Source: Pedobacter planticolens
Lineage (GTDB): Bacteria; Bacteroidota; Bacteroidia; Sphingobacteriales; Sphingobacteriaceae
DNA length: 64,000 nt
NCBI RefSeq assembly: GCF_014172375.1
Contig: NZ_WNXD01000001.1
Location: 434,001 to 498,000 of the forward strand
Direction: 5' to 3'
Part shown: positions 8,524-17,378 of the stretch, piece by piece
Layout of the letters: every line of letters starts with the position of its first letter
Numbering within the stretch: position 1 is the stretch's first letter
The notes under the pieces: generated by a model
What the model saw: the letters and a program-made list of their open reading frames with translations, nothing else
Told to the model about the DNA's origin: nothing
Database searches by the model: none
Translations under genes and position numbers: made by a program

Positions 8524-10386
8524 TTATTGTTCATCAACTCTTTTGCCTTTCATAGCTTGACCAACTGCCATATCCATTAATCGCTCTGCAAAAGGGCGAG
8601 TAAACTCATTCAGTTCATCAGCTTTCTTTAAAATACGATCTTTTTCACCGCTATCTAAAGCGTCTTTAAGTTCGGCAATAAGCACAATAGTTAGTGTAAG
8701 TTCTTGTTCGTTTAAGATATTGCCGTTCTTTTTAATAAATCGCTCTGCGGTATACACCAATTGCTCGCCTTCGCTTTTAGCTTCAATAAGCATGCGTTGT
8801 TCAACATCGCTTTTAGCATTTTCAATGCTGTCGATTAACATTTTTTCTACCGTATCATCACTTAAACCGTAACTCGGAATAATATCGATTTCTTGTTTCA
8901 CGCCAGAGCGTAATTCTATAGCCTGAACGGTTAAAATTCCATCAGCATTCAATAAGAAGTTAATATCAACCTTTGGTAAACCTGCAGGCATAGCTGGAAT
9001 TCCTTTTAAATCGAACTCTGCCAGTTTACGGTTTTCTTTCACTAAATCTCGTTCACCTTGATAAACTGAGATTTTCATATTCACTTGTCCATCAATTGAC
9101 GTGGTGTATTGGCGACCAGCTTTTGTGGGTACTTTGCTGTTGCGAGCAATAATTACATCCATCAATCCACCCATAGTTTCGATACCTAAGGAAAGTGGAG
9201 TAACATCTAATAATAAAATATCAGAGCGATTGCCTGCTAAAATATCAGCTTGGATGGCTGCACCTAAAGCAACAACCTCATCTGGATTAATTTGATCGTG
9301 TGGTTGGCGATTAAAGAAATCGCTTACCGCTTGTTTTACATAAGGTGTGCGGGTTGAACCACCAACTAAAACTACTTCGTCAATTTCGGCGATGGTTAAA
9401 CTTGCATCAGCTAATGCTTGTTTACAACAGGTCAAAGTTTCAGCAACTTTATCTGCAATTAGTTTTTCGAAAGTTTGTTTGTCTAATGTGCACCAAATTT
9501 CTCCTAGTTGTTCATTGTATAAATTTTGGGTTGATAATGTTTTTTTAGCAGCCTCAGCCTGTAAACGCAAGGTTTGCATTAGGATATTATCTTGAGCAAC
9601 GGTAGCAAAATCTAAGTTGTTTTTCTCTATCCAATAGTTTAAAATGGCTCTGTCAAAATCATCTCCACCTAAAAAAGTATTACCGTTAGTTGCTAAAACT
9701 TCAAATATTCCATTTTGTATTTGGAGGATAGAAACATCGAAAGTTCCACCACCTAAATCGTATACTGCAATTGTTTTTTGTTGCGTAGGATCTAAACCTA
9801 AACCGTATGCTAAACTTGCTGCGGTTGGTTCGTTTACAATGCGCAACACATCTAATCCAGCTAGTTTACCAGCATCGCGAGTGGCTTGTCGCTGACTATC
9901 GTTAAAATAGGCTGGAACAGTAATTACAGCTCTATTTACTGGAGTTTTTAAGGCGTGCTCTGCTCTTGCTTTTAGCTCTTTTAATATCTCTGCAGAAAGC
10001 TCTATTGGGGTATAAAACCTGTTTCCAGCTTTAATTTTCACTAAAGCATCTGTATCATCATCAATAATTTTATAGCTAAAAATATCCTTGTGGTTGGCTA
10101 CATCTTTGTACGAGCGACCTAATAATCGTTTTACAGAAAAGATAGTATTAGCAGGGTCTGAAGTTAAAAAAGCTTTGGCTTCGTTACCAACTTCAGCATC
10201 GCCATGTTCATTGAAATGCACAATAGAAGGCACTAAAAGCCCTTTGCCAGTATCATTAATTACCTGAGGGTTTTTCTCTGGATTGATAAAAGCAACCAAA
10301 CTATTCGTGGTTCCTAAATCTATACCAACTATAATTTCTTCTTTTTGAAATGAACCTGTTGCTAGGTTGATGGATATTTTTGCCAT
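8524..10386 (-). CDS. hscA: Hsp70-family Fe-S assembly chaperone HscA
   Basis: The 620 residues match HscA (about 616) better than DnaK (about 640). The N-terminus has an HscA-like extension before [13 protein letters not shown] (about 20-32). The ATPase motifs [12 protein letters not shown] and [13 protein letters not shown] are present, followed by the substrate-binding domain with [14 protein letters not shown]. There is no DnaK-style acidic tail. HscA works with HscB to move Fe-S clusters off IscU. hscB is not adjacent, but fdx and iscX are 17 kb away in this window. A -7 box ends 7 nt before the ATG. Confidence 0.88.
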   Translation of the reverse strand: MAKISINLATGSFQKEEIIVGIDLGTTNSLVAFINPEKNPQVINDTGKGLLVPSIVHFNEHGDAEVGNEAKAFLTSDPANTIFSVKRLLGRSYKDVANHKDIFSYKIIDDDTDALVKIKAGNRFYTPIELSAEILKELKARAEHALKTPVNRAVITVPAYFNDSQRQATRDAGKLAGLDVLRIVNEPTAASLAYGLGLDPTQQKTIAVYDLGGGTFDVSILQIQNGIFEVLATNGNTFLGGDDFDRAILNYWIEKNNLDFATVAQDNILMQTLRLQAEAAKKTLSTQNLYNEQLGEIWCTLDKQTFEKLIADKVAETLTCCKQALADASLTIAEIDEVVLVGGSTRTPYVKQAVSDFFNRQPHDQINPDEVVALGAAIQADILAGNRSDILLLDVTPLSLGIETMGGLMDVIIARNSKVPTKAGRQYTTSIDGQVNMKISVYQGERDLVKENRKLAEFDLKGIPAMPAGLPKVDINFLLNADGILTVQAIELRSGVKQEIDIIPSYGLSDDTVEKMLIDSIENAKSDVEQRMLIEAKSEGEQLVYTAERFIKKNGNILNEQELTLTIVLIAELKDALDSGEKDRILKKADELNEFTRPFAERLMDMAVGQAMKGKRVDEQ

Positions 10387-10393
10387 AACAGCG

Positions 10394-10401
10394 CAAATTT
10401 A
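10394..10401 (-). promoter_or_regulatory. -7 element of hscA, near-leaderless
   Basis: On the minus strand TAAATTTG fits TAnnTTTG. It is separated from the hscA ATG by 7 nt, so the transcript would start at or very near the start codon. Confidence 0.5.
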
Positions 10402-10453
10402 CATAGTTTATTGTTTACAATTGTTTGAATGTTGTAAGAAAGGTTTATTATTT

Positions 10454-10523
10454 TACCACGTAAGGCATCTTAGTTAAGCTAAGATTAATTTGCCTAGGGT
10501 GTTCTCAGGTTTCTTAGGTGGTG
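10454..10523. repeat. CTTAG-word inverted repeat, copy 1
   Basis: The element has ends ACCACGTAAG (10455-10464) and CTTAGGTGGT (10513-10522), nearly perfect inverted repeats, with internal TTAG/CTAAG words. A second copy with perfect 10-bp ends occurs at 29220-29291. It lies between divergent hscA and miaE. Confidence 0.65.
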
Positions 10524-10544
10524 CAAATCTTCTGACTTCCCGAC

Positions 10545-10560
10545 TAATTTTGTAATTTTG
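10545..10560 (+). promoter_or_regulatory. Tandem -7 elements for miaE
   Basis: TAATTTTG occurs twice back to back (10545-10552 and 10553-10560). Both fit TAnnTTTG, and the second ends 4 nt before the ATG. Two start points 8 nt apart are possible, one of them leaderless. Confidence 0.5.
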
Positions 10561-10564
10561 AAAC

Positions 10565-11146
10565 ATGCTAGGACTTAAATTATTGACTGACCCACGTTGG
10601 GCGAATATTGCAGAATCTAATTTAGAGGAAATTTTAACTGACCATGCCTGGTGCGAGCAAAAAGCAGCTACTAACTCTATAAATTTGATTGCTGATAATT
10701 GTGAACACATAGATTTGGTTTCAGAATTAACGATTATCGCATTAGAAGAAATGCAGCATTTTCAGCAAGTGGTAGATATCATTAAAAAAAGAGGATATAC
10801 ACTAGGTCGTGGTAGAAAAGATGATTATGTTGGTCAGTTAATGAAATTTTGCAAGAGAGATGGTTCTAGAAACAACAGTTTTATAGAAAGATTATTGTTT
10901 GCCGCAATGATTGAAGCGAGAAGTTGTGAACGTTTTAGAGTATTATCCTTAAACATTCAAGATAAAGAATTAGCTCAGTTTTATCATGATTTAATGGTTT
11001 CGGAAGCTGGACATTATACCACATTTTTAAACTTTGCACGTAAATACACCGTAGATGTTGATGTAGAGAAACGATGGAAAGAATGGTTGGCTTTTGAAGG
11101 AGAATTAATTATGAGTTTTGGAAATAAAGAAGCGATACACGGCTAA
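10565..11146 (+). CDS. miaE: tRNA-(ms2io6A)-hydroxylase MiaE
   Basis: The 193-residue ferritin-like protein has the di-iron ligand pattern of MiaE: ALEEMQHFQQV (E-x-x-H) at about 57-67, then MIEARSCERFRVLS and SEAGHYTTFL (second E and E-x-x-H). It hydroxylates the isopentenyl side chain of ms2i6A37 in tRNA, using O2. The ATG sits 4 nt after a TAnnTTTG box. It ends convergently with the DUF3810 gene. Confidence 0.92.
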   Translation: MLGLKLLTDPRWANIAESNLEEILTDHAWCEQKAATNSINLIADNCEHIDLVSELTIIALEEMQHFQQVVDIIKKRGYTLGRGRKDDYVGQLMKFCKRDGSRNNSFIERLLFAAMIEARSCERFRVLSLNIQDKELAQFYHDLMVSEAGHYTTFLNFARKYTVDVDVEKRWKEWLAFEGELIMSFGNKEAIHG

Positions 11147-11219
11147 TCAGTTCTCGGTTTGTAGCTTTCAGTTGAATAACGATATCCAAAACTGACAGCT
11201 GTTAATTGACAACAGCTAA
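11147..11219. repeat. 'cagtt' word repeat between convergent genes
   Basis: Words related to CAGTT/AACTG in both orientations fill the gap (cagttctcgg, ctttcagttg, aactgacagctg, aacagctaactg). AGCTGTT (11197-11203) and AACAGCT (11211-11217) form a stem. The element runs into the coding region of the DUF3810 gene (ending at 11202) and encodes its last residues, GQLAVVN. Confidence 0.6.
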
Positions 11220-12284
11220 CTGACCTTTATGTATATTCCATAGCCAAATCACAATATTCTGATAGCTTTTAATTCCTCTTTTTTGATTGTTAAGTTTTAA
11301 AAATTTATCGAAAGCTACACCCATATAATTCGACATTTGTCCGTTGTATTTAGCCCAAAATTCATTTTCTGCTTTAAAATTTGCTAAAACTTCTGGAGCT
11401 ATCTTATCTCGCATTCTAAGATAATCTTCAGGTGATTTTATCCTAATTTCGAATAAAATATAACGCAACATATTATAATTTACAGAATATTGGAAGTTGA
11501 TATCACTACTATTTATACCCACTAAATAAGCCACTAAATTTGCTTCATCTTCTCGGGCAACACCCATTTGGTGCGAAATTTCGTGACAAACCACAAAAGG
11601 CAATACCCAAGCTGGTAGTTTCATATTTACATTCGCTTCGCCGCTTAATGGATTGTAATAACCTTCAATTCCTATTTTACTAACCATCCAATCGTTTAAA
11701 ACTGGTTTTACAGACGGCGCATTATACTTGAAAAATGGATTTTTCTTTTCCATACTATGATATTCTACAACTGCTTTTTCACGAAGCTGATTAATATCAT
11801 AACTGAGTTTAGGAGATAATTGAGGTTGAAGTGTGTTTAATTTATCGATAAAGTAATTGCCTAAAAGCACTAATTCTTTTACACTGTATTTCTCATCACT
11901 AATATTTAATTGTTGAGTAATGCTTGGTCGAGAATAGTTTAAACCCCAAAGTAGTTTGAAACTGATGTATAAAATTAAAACTAGGTTAAACAGTTTTAAT
12001 GGAATAATTAATCGATGGGTTTTAATAAGTGATTTTCTTCTTTTAAAGAATAAAAAGAGTTGTATTAGAGCGAAAATAATCAATAGTCCGTATAGAATAT
12101 CACCTAGTGCAAAAGGAAAAATAGAAGAAATCCATCTTAAAATGGAAGAAATAATAGGGTATACCCCTTTTGAATAAACGGTAAGGACTAATTGAGGAAA
12201 TAATCCAAAAAGAAATATAAATAGGGCAATGCCGAAGATTATGGCAGATTTTATTAAAAGTTTACGTGGGATATTAGTTTGCAT
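11202..12284 (-). CDS. DUF3810 membrane protein with zincin-like HExxH motif
   Basis: This is a 360-residue protein with about three N-terminal membrane helices (residues about 12-32, 40-75 and 95-118). It then has a soluble domain with VVCHEISHQMGVAREDEANLVAY near 232-254. H-E-I-S-H followed by E about 11 residues on matches a gluzincin-type zinc site, so a membrane-bound metallopeptidase is plausible. DUF3810 has no established function. The last residues (GQLAVVN) are encoded by an intergenic word repeat. It sits 3 bp downstream of pyrC on the same strand and is likely co-transcribed. Confidence 0.82.
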   Translation of the reverse strand: MQTNIPRKLLIKSAIIFGIALFIFLFGLFPQLVLTVYSKGVYPIISSILRWISSIFPFALGDILYGLLIIFALIQLFLFFKRRKSLIKTHRLIIPLKLFNLVLILYISFKLLWGLNYSRPSITQQLNISDEKYSVKELVLLGNYFIDKLNTLQPQLSPKLSYDINQLREKAVVEYHSMEKKNPFFKYNAPSVKPVLNDWMVSKIGIEGYYNPLSGEANVNMKLPAWVLPFVVCHEISHQMGVAREDEANLVAYLVGINSSDINFQYSVNYNMLRYILFEIRIKSPEDYLRMRDKIAPEVLANFKAENEFWAKYNGQMSNYMGVAFDKFLKLNNQKRGIKSYQNIVIWLWNIHKGQLAVVN

Positions 12285-12287
12285 AAA

Positions 12288-13622
12288 CTAGCGAGTAAAA
12301 CTCAATCTTTTACCAATTTCACTGGTTACAAACTTGCCATTTTGATACGCCAAATTGCCAGACACAAATGTATGTGTAATGCTCGCTTGAAAAGTTTCTC
12401 CATCAAATGGCGACCAACCACATTTATAAAAAATGTTTAATGGTGTAACTTTAAATGGATCGTTTAAGTTTACTAAAACTAAATCTGCCCAATAACCCTC
12501 ACGAATAAAGCCACGTTTTTCGATATCAAAGCAAATAGCCAAATTATGAGCAGTTTTTTCAACGATTTTTTCTAAGGAGATTTTACCTTGCAAATGCATT
12601 TCAAGTAGGGCAGGCAGGGCATGTTGCACTAATGGTCCTCCAGATGGCGCTTGCGAATAAGGTTGTTGTTTTTCTGCTAAAGTATGTGGTGCATGATCCG
12701 TTGCAATTACATCAATGTTGTCATTTAAAACACCTTGCAAAATTCCAGCTTGATCGGCTGCAGTTTTTACAGCAGGGTTCCATTTGATGAAATTTCCTTT
12801 TATAGCATAATCTTGATCATTAAACCAAAGATGATGTACACAGGCTTCTGCAGTAATTTTTTTATCCTTTAATGGGATTGAATTATCAAATAGAGCAATT
12901 TCTTTTGCCGTAGAAATATGTAAAATATGTAATCGAGTTTGATAACGTTTCGCTAATTCTACTGCTAACGACGAAGATTTATAACACGCTTCCGCACTGC
13001 GAATTAAAGGATGCATTTCTATGGTTAAATCTTCACCATATTTCGCTTTAAAAATGGCTAAGTTTTCACGAATTGTTGCTTCATCTTCACAATGTGTGGC
13101 AACTAATATGGGTGCTTTACTGAAAATGTTTTCTAGAGTCTGCTCATTATCTACCAACATATTTCCAGTTGATGAACCCATGAAAACTTTAATTCCACAC
13201 ACATTTTTAGCATCTGTTTTTAAAACTTCTTCTATGTTATCATTGCTGGCACCCATGTAAAATGAGTAATTAGCTAATGATGTTTGTGCGGCGATATCAT
13301 ATTTGTCGGCTAATAATTCTTGCGTTAACGTATTTGGAACGGTGTTTGGCATTTCCATAAAAGAAGTAATACCACCTGCAACGGCTGCCATACTTTCCGT
13401 AAAAATATCTGCTTTATGCGTTAAACCTGGCTCACGAAAATGAACTTGGTCGTCTATCATTCCTGGTAAAAGGTAAAGTCCATCAGCGTTAATTTCTTGT
13501 GCTTCTGGAGCTGATAACGATTGACCAATTTTCTCGATTAATCCATTTTTTATTAAAACATCAGCTATAAATTGCTGTCCTTCGTTAACTAAAGTTGCGC
13601 CTTTTATCAGATACGTATTCAT
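12288..13622 (-). CDS. pyrC: Dihydroorotase
   Basis: The 444-residue amidohydrolase converts carbamoyl-aspartate to dihydroorotate in pyrimidine synthesis. Visible metal and substrate sites are DDQVHFREPG (57-66), CGIKVFMGSSTG (carboxylated Lys), ATHCEDE, LHILHIST and ATDHAPHT. The first His of the usual HxH is Gln (Q59-V-H61), a variant I recall from other Bacteroidota dihydroorotases; all other ligands are intact. It should therefore be the active enzyme, unlike the paralogue at 57660-58925. Confidence 0.93.
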   Translation of the reverse strand: MNTYLIKGATLVNEGQQFIADVLIKNGLIEKIGQSLSAPEAQEINADGLYLLPGMIDDQVHFREPGLTHKADIFTESMAAVAGGITSFMEMPNTVPNTLTQELLADKYDIAAQTSLANYSFYMGASNDNIEEVLKTDAKNVCGIKVFMGSSTGNMLVDNEQTLENIFSKAPILVATHCEDEATIRENLAIFKAKYGEDLTIEMHPLIRSAEACYKSSSLAVELAKRYQTRLHILHISTAKEIALFDNSIPLKDKKITAEACVHHLWFNDQDYAIKGNFIKWNPAVKTAADQAGILQGVLNDNIDVIATDHAPHTLAEKQQPYSQAPSGGPLVQHALPALLEMHLQGKISLEKIVEKTAHNLAICFDIEKRGFIREGYWADLVLVNLNDPFKVTPLNIFYKCGWSPFDGETFQASITHTFVSGNLAYQNGKFVTSEIGKRLSFTR

Positions 13623-13639
13623 GCTGGTAAAGTTAGGTG

Positions 13640-13716
13640 ATTTAGTCCAAAGTCAAAAGTCCGAAGTCGTGGGTCTATTATAGACTTCGAACTCAAGACT
13701 GATGACTCAAGACTTA
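13640..13716. repeat. 'aagtc/gactt' word repeat
   Basis: Between divergent pyrC and the helicase, the words AGTC and GACT recur (agtccaaagtcaaaagtccgaagtc, then gacttcgaactcaagact and gactcaagactt; each quoted in part). The two halves are roughly inverted. Related words recur at 38835-38964. Confidence 0.55.
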
Positions 13717-13720
13717 TTCG

Positions 13721-13728
13721 TATCTTTG
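13721..13728 (+). promoter_or_regulatory. -7 element of the helicase operon, near-leaderless
   Basis: TATCTTTG fits TAnnTTTG and ends 6 nt before the ATG at 13735. It decides the start in favour of 13735 over an upstream in-frame ATG at 13702 that lies inside the word repeat. Confidence 0.6.
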
Positions 13729-13734
13729 TGCGCT

Positions 13735-15081
13735 ATGGCAAAATCGTTCGAAGAATTTAATTTAAATAGGCAAATATTAAACGCAGTTGCCGATGCGGGT
13801 TACACTGTTGCCACTCCGATACAGGAAAAAGCAATTGCGCCAGTTTTATCTGGTCAGGATATTTGTGGCATTGCCGAAACGGGAACTGGGAAAACTGCAG
13901 CCTACGTTTTGCCAATGTTAATGAAATTAAAGTATGCGCAGGGCGATGCCGCAAGAGCTTTAATTTTAGCGCCAACTCGCGAACTGGCCATGCAAATTGC
14001 GGAAGAAGTGAAGCGTTTTTCTACATATACAGATTTAAGATCAGTGGTGATTTTTGGTGGAATTGGTCCAAAAGCACAAAAAGAACAATTAAAAGCAGGT
14101 GTAGATATTATCATTGCCACACCAGGTCGCTTTTTAGATATTTACCTTTCGGGAGATATTAATACCAAATATTTACAGTTTTTAGTGTTAGATGAAGCTG
14201 ATAAAATGATGGATATGGGATTTATTGGTTCCATTCACAGAATTTTAGAAGTGGTACCTCGTAAGCGTCAGAACTTGCTTTTTTCAGCTACTATGAGTGA
14301 TTTGGTACAGAAAATTGCAGGAGATTTCTTGAAACATCCAACCATAATTGAAGCATCTGAACAGGCAACACCTGCAAGTACGGTTACACAGGTTTTATAT
14401 GAGGTTCCAAACTTTAAAACAAAAATCAACTTATTACAGCATTTGCTGAAAGATGTTGAAGTTTTTAATAGATTAATTATTTTTTGTAAAACGAAAGCAG
14501 TGGCTGATAATATTTTCAGCTATGTGGTTCGTAAATTTGGCGAAGAATCAGTTAGGGTTATTCATGCAAATAAAGGACAAAATACACGTATCAATTCTAT
14601 AAATAGCTTTAAGGAAGGAAATATTAGGGTTTTAGTAGCTACAGATGTGGCATCGAGAGGAATTGATGTAACGGATGTAAGTCATGTGATAAACTTTGAT
14701 GTGCCGATTATTATTGAAGATTATGTGCATAGAATTGGACGTACAGGAAGAGCTTTTGCTACAGGCGATGCAATTACTTTTTGCACAGAAGCGGAGAAAT
14801 ATTACATCCGTAAAATTGAAAAGCTAACACGTCAGTTTATTCCAGTTGAGCCAATTCCTGAAGGAGTTTTTGTAGAAGAAACACCTTATGACGAAAAACA
14901 ACAAATCGCAAAAGAAATAGATTTACAAAAACGTAAGGAAGATCCAGATTTTAAAGGGGCTTTCCACGAAAAGAAAAACGCTAAACAGATCGAAGATCGC
15001 GAAAGAGAAAAAGCTAGAAATAAAGCGCACAAAACAAAAGTATTTAAGAATAAAAAACGTTTTGATAAGAAGAAATCATAA
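13735..15081 (+). CDS. DEAD-box RNA helicase, RhlE type
   Basis: The 448-residue helicase has all core motifs: Q-motif region FNLNRQILNAVADAGY with PIQEKAI, AETGTGKT (Walker A), PTRELAMQ, TPGR, DEADKM, SAT, and HRIGRTGR in the second RecA domain. The basic C-terminal tail (about residues 400-448, rich in Lys/Arg) is typical of RhlE-like proteins in ribosome assembly or RNA decay. An upstream in-frame ATG would add 11 residues encoded by an intergenic repeat and is rejected. The stop overlaps the next gene's ATG (TAATG). Confidence 0.93.
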   Translation: MAKSFEEFNLNRQILNAVADAGYTVATPIQEKAIAPVLSGQDICGIAETGTGKTAAYVLPMLMKLKYAQGDAARALILAPTRELAMQIAEEVKRFSTYTDLRSVVIFGGIGPKAQKEQLKAGVDIIIATPGRFLDIYLSGDINTKYLQFLVLDEADKMMDMGFIGSIHRILEVVPRKRQNLLFSATMSDLVQKIAGDFLKHPTIIEASEQATPASTVTQVLYEVPNFKTKINLLQHLLKDVEVFNRLIIFCKTKAVADNIFSYVVRKFGEESVRVIHANKGQNTRINSINSFKEGNIRVLVATDVASRGIDVTDVSHVINFDVPIIIEDYVHRIGRTGRAFATGDAITFCTEAEKYYIRKIEKLTRQFIPVEPIPEGVFVEETPYDEKQQIAKEIDLQKRKEDPDFKGAFHEKKNAKQIEDREREKARNKAHKTKVFKNKKRFDKKKS

Positions 15082-15344
15082 TGAAACTACGATTAACGCC
15101 TTTAAATATCGTAACTGCGCTAAGTTTTGCGTTGTTAGTTATTAGTATTTTTCAAGCAAAAACTGCTGGTCAACATTTTGACATGACAGCTTTTTATAAA
15201 TTCCTTTTGGGTTGTTTAGTGGTAGTAAGTTTTGTGAGTGATTTGATTTTTAGATTTACTCTAAAAGATTTAAAACGAATTTGGATCATAGAATTAGTGT
15301 TCATCGTACTAACCGCCATCCTTATTTTAATATTACAAAAGTAA
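15081..15344 (+). CDS. Small membrane protein
   Basis: An 87-residue protein with three predicted membrane helices (about 10-25, 38-57 and 67-85) separated by short basic loops. It is translationally coupled to the helicase (TAATG overlap) and is followed by gldC 63 bp later. No family was recognised. Confidence 0.65.
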   Translation: MKLRLTPLNIVTALSFALLVISIFQAKTAGQHFDMTAFYKFLLGCLVVVSFVSDLIFRFTLKDLKRIWIIELVFIVLTAILILILQK

Positions 15345-15407
15345 AACGTTGTGCGTTTAAATATGCTTTGTAAAATCAGCATATTTGCAACCGTAAAAAA
15401 AATTAAC

Positions 15408-15743
15408 ATGAAGAAAGCAGAGATAAAAATAACAGTAGAATTAGATGATAATAATTTGCCAGATCAAATTTTATATCAAAGTACAGATGGAGCGAATAAA
15501 GACCAAGTACCTGTAAAATCTATGATGTTATCTTTTTGGGATCATAATTATAAAAACTCAATGCGCATTGATTTATGGACAAAAGATATGCCTGTTGATG
15601 AAATGAAACGCTTTTTTTATGAAACTTTGCAAACTATGGGTGATAGTTTTTTAAAAGCAACTGGCGAAGAAAATATTGTAGAAGATTTACGTGATTATTG
15701 TGCGCACTTTGCGGATAAAATGGGTATTGATACTAGGAAATAA
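15408..15743 (+). CDS. gldC: Gliding-motility protein GldC
   Basis: The 111-residue cytoplasmic protein starting MKKAEIKITVELDDNNLP matches GldC, a small protein found in Bacteroidota. The conserved DGANKDQVPVKSMMLSFWD region and the C-terminal DFADKMGID-like end are visible. The upstream ATG at 15351 would add 19 residues with no family support, so 15408 is chosen. GldC accompanies GldB in gliding bacteria; its exact role is unclear. It follows the helicase and small membrane protein. Confidence 0.85.
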   Translation: MKKAEIKITVELDDNNLPDQILYQSTDGANKDQVPVKSMMLSFWDHNYKNSMRIDLWTKDMPVDEMKRFFYETLQTMGDSFLKATGEENIVEDLRDYCAHFADKMGIDTRK

Positions 15744-15818
15744 TTCAGTTTTCAGTTGCCGGTTTTCAGTTTTAGATGCTAACTTAGAACGTACTACTCA
15801 TAACTAATAACTCAAAAG
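15744..15818. repeat. 'ttttcagtt' and 'actcataacta' word repeats
   Basis: The gap after gldC holds tandem-like words (cagttttcagttgccggttttcag, quoted in pieces: CAGTTTTCAGTTG, GGTTTTCAG; then ACTCATAACTAATAACTC). The CAGTTTTCAG word also occurs at 26037-26060. No gene or clear promoter was seen in it. Confidence 0.5.
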
Positions 15819-16223
15819 ATGTTAATTGTAAAAAAATTCAATGCTTATTTAGGCTTAATTTTAGCAGTAATTGCTGCAGGGATTTCTCCAATCATAAAAG
15901 TGCCATTAAAAGGAAACTGGAATCTATATCAAACTGATCAGCGTTTGTTTCTAATTACTTTTGCCATTCTTGCCTTAACCTCATTATGTTTGTTTGTAAG
16001 ACAATTAAAAGCATTTAGATTACTAACTATTGTGCTGTTTATTTGGAGTTTATTAATGGCTACTGCGGTTTATTTTAAATCGAACAATTATTTTGGTTCT
16101 AAGTTTTTTGATAAGGTTTTAGCAAAAACTATTCATTACCAATGGGGATGGATTGTTTTATTAGTTGCGGTTTTATTATTGCTAACCAGTGTAAAAAGAG
16201 AAAGGTTAACCACCAACAGTTAA
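15819..16223 (+). CDS. Hypothetical four-helix membrane protein
   Basis: This 134-residue protein has four predicted membrane helices (about 8-26, 44-60, 66-84 and 108-126). It resembles small DUF-type integral membrane proteins of Bacteroidota, but no family could be named. The 3' end overlaps the convergent DUF421 gene by 18 bp. Confidence 0.65.
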   Translation: MLIVKKFNAYLGLILAVIAAGISPIIKVPLKGNWNLYQTDQRLFLITFAILALTSLCLFVRQLKAFRLLTIVLFIWSLLMATAVYFKSNNYFGSKFFDKVLAKTIHYQWGWIVLLVAVLLLLTSVKRERLTTNS

Positions 16224-16721
16224 CGTTTTGTGCGCTTTTTTGCGTTTATAATGTGTTTGTTTTAATGCTTTATCGCCAGTAATAATGCTGATGTTGCCAT
16301 CTACTTCAAAAATGGCAAGTTTCACATCTTTGTAATGTTCAACTCCATGTTCTCGCATGGCTTCTTTTAACTCATCATCGCTAATTCCCAAATGGCTAAG
16401 TTTATTAAAATCTAGTTTACCATCGTGGATTAAAATTTCAGGATGTTGAGAAATAAACTCGCGTACACCTTTACTTTTGAACATCAATTTCTTTAGTCCA
16501 TAATTTAAAATAAAAAGCACAGCAGCTGCAGCTAATCCACCAAGCAAACTGGTATTATTTCCCACCATCGCATTTTGTACCGCATTGCTGATTAATAAAA
16601 TGAGTACCACATCAATAGTATTTAATTGAGAAAACTCTTTTTTGCCAGTTAATCGGATAGCTATTAGCATAAAAGTATACACAGCTAAACTTCGTAATGC
16701 GATATCTAAATATGGATTCAT
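16206..16721 (-). CDS. DUF421/YetF-family membrane protein
   Basis: The 171-residue protein has three N-terminal membrane helices (including RLTGKKEFSQLNTIDVVLILLISNAVQNAMVG, about 23-54, the hallmark of DUF421). A cytoplasmic domain follows with the conserved HPEILIHDGKLD and HLGISDDELKEAMREHGVE. YetF-like proteins are found in the membrane and their biochemical role is not settled. The length is shorter than YetF (about 220-230), as in other Bacteroidota forms. Confidence 0.85.
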   Translation of the reverse strand: MNPYLDIALRSLAVYTFMLIAIRLTGKKEFSQLNTIDVVLILLISNAVQNAMVGNNTSLLGGLAAAAVLFILNYGLKKLMFKSKGVREFISQHPEILIHDGKLDFNKLSHLGISDDELKEAMREHGVEHYKDVKLAIFEVDGNISIITGDKALKQTHYKRKKAHKTLTVGG

Positions 16722-16729
16722 CTAATAAA

Positions 16730-16823
16730 TTTACGATTTTAGATTGACGATTGATGATTGGGAGAATTGAAAAATAAATGTGCTAAACTTTCGGACTTCC
16801 CGACTATGAGCTTCCTGACTTTC
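16730..16823. repeat. 'tttacgattttagatt' and 'gacttcccgacta' words
   Basis: TTTACGATTTTAGATT at 16730-16745 recurs exactly at 34285-34300. GGACTTCCCGACTA at about 16793-16806 shares 13 bp with the miaE upstream region (about 10532-10545). These are interspersed words seen at more than one locus in this window. Confidence 0.6.
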
Positions 16824-17309
16824 TTAAAACTTCAACTCTGTTTGACCTATTTGTGCAACTTCCCGTTCATGTTGTAAGAGCCATTTCTTGCGCCACAAAC
16901 CGCTAGCATAACCCACTAATTTGCCATCACTGCCAATTACTCTGTGACAAGGAACAACAATCGCTATATTATTTTTACCATTTGCAGAGGCGATTGCTCG
17001 AATCGCTAAAGGATGATGTGCAGAAAACTTAGCATATGAAATAGTTTCTGCATAAGGTATTTTAGATAGATTATGCCAAACCTCTTGCTGAAACTCAGTT
17101 CCTTTTTGACTAATTGGGAATGTGAATTCTTGTAATTTCCCACCAAAATAAGCTCGTAATTGTTCTGCTGCAGTTTTACTGATTTCGTTTTCTTCCAACC
17201 CCTCGGTTTCTCTTTCGCCAAACGTAATCACATTTACGGCAACATCGTCAGCTAGAATAGTTATATCTCCAACCGGACTTTTTACAACACTACAATATTT
17301 TTGATCCAC
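16824..17309 (-). CDS. Methylated-DNA--protein-cysteine S-methyltransferase
   Basis: The 161-residue protein contains the suicide-cysteine motif VPCHRVIG (about 121-128) and the helix-turn-helix recognition region PYAETISYAKFS / RAIASANGKNNIA. It repairs O6-alkylguanine by transferring the alkyl group to Cys. It belongs to the Ogt/AdaC group. It is divergent from ccmB with about 69 bp between starts. Confidence 0.94.
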   Translation of the reverse strand: MDQKYCSVVKSPVGDITILADDVAVNVITFGERETEGLEENEISKTAAEQLRAYFGGKLQEFTFPISQKGTEFQQEVWHNLSKIPYAETISYAKFSAHHPLAIRAIASANGKNNIAIVVPCHRVIGSDGKLVGYASGLWRKKWLLQHEREVAQIGQTELKF

Positions 17310-17310
17310 A

Positions 17311-17365
17311 ACACAATATTACAACAATACAACAATTTAACACTGCAACAATTTAGCAATAAAAC
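17311..17365. repeat. 'acaacaattt' word repeat
   Basis: The divergent gap before ccmB contains repeated ACAAT/CAACAA words (acaatattacaacaatacaac, in parts ACAATATTACAACAATAC and CAACAATTTAGCAAT). The CAATTTAGCAAT word also occurs at about 26097-26108. Confidence 0.5.
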
Positions 17366-17373
17366 TATCTTTG
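17366..17373 (+). promoter_or_regulatory. -7 element of ccmBCD, near-leaderless
   Basis: TATCTTTG ends 5 nt before the ccmB ATG at 17379. It supports that start over an upstream in-frame ATG at 17301 that lies inside the methyltransferase gene on the other strand. Confidence 0.6.
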
Positions 17374-17378
17374 TCGCT

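Noticed and set aside
10474..10710. Minus-strand frame over the miaE start
   Set aside because: It overlaps the clear MiaE coding start and a repeat, and has no recognised domain.
12450..13460. Dihydroorotase inactive because of Gln in place of the first His
   Set aside because: The D-Q-V-H form is, to my knowledge, normal for Bacteroidota dihydroorotases, and the remaining ligands are all present.
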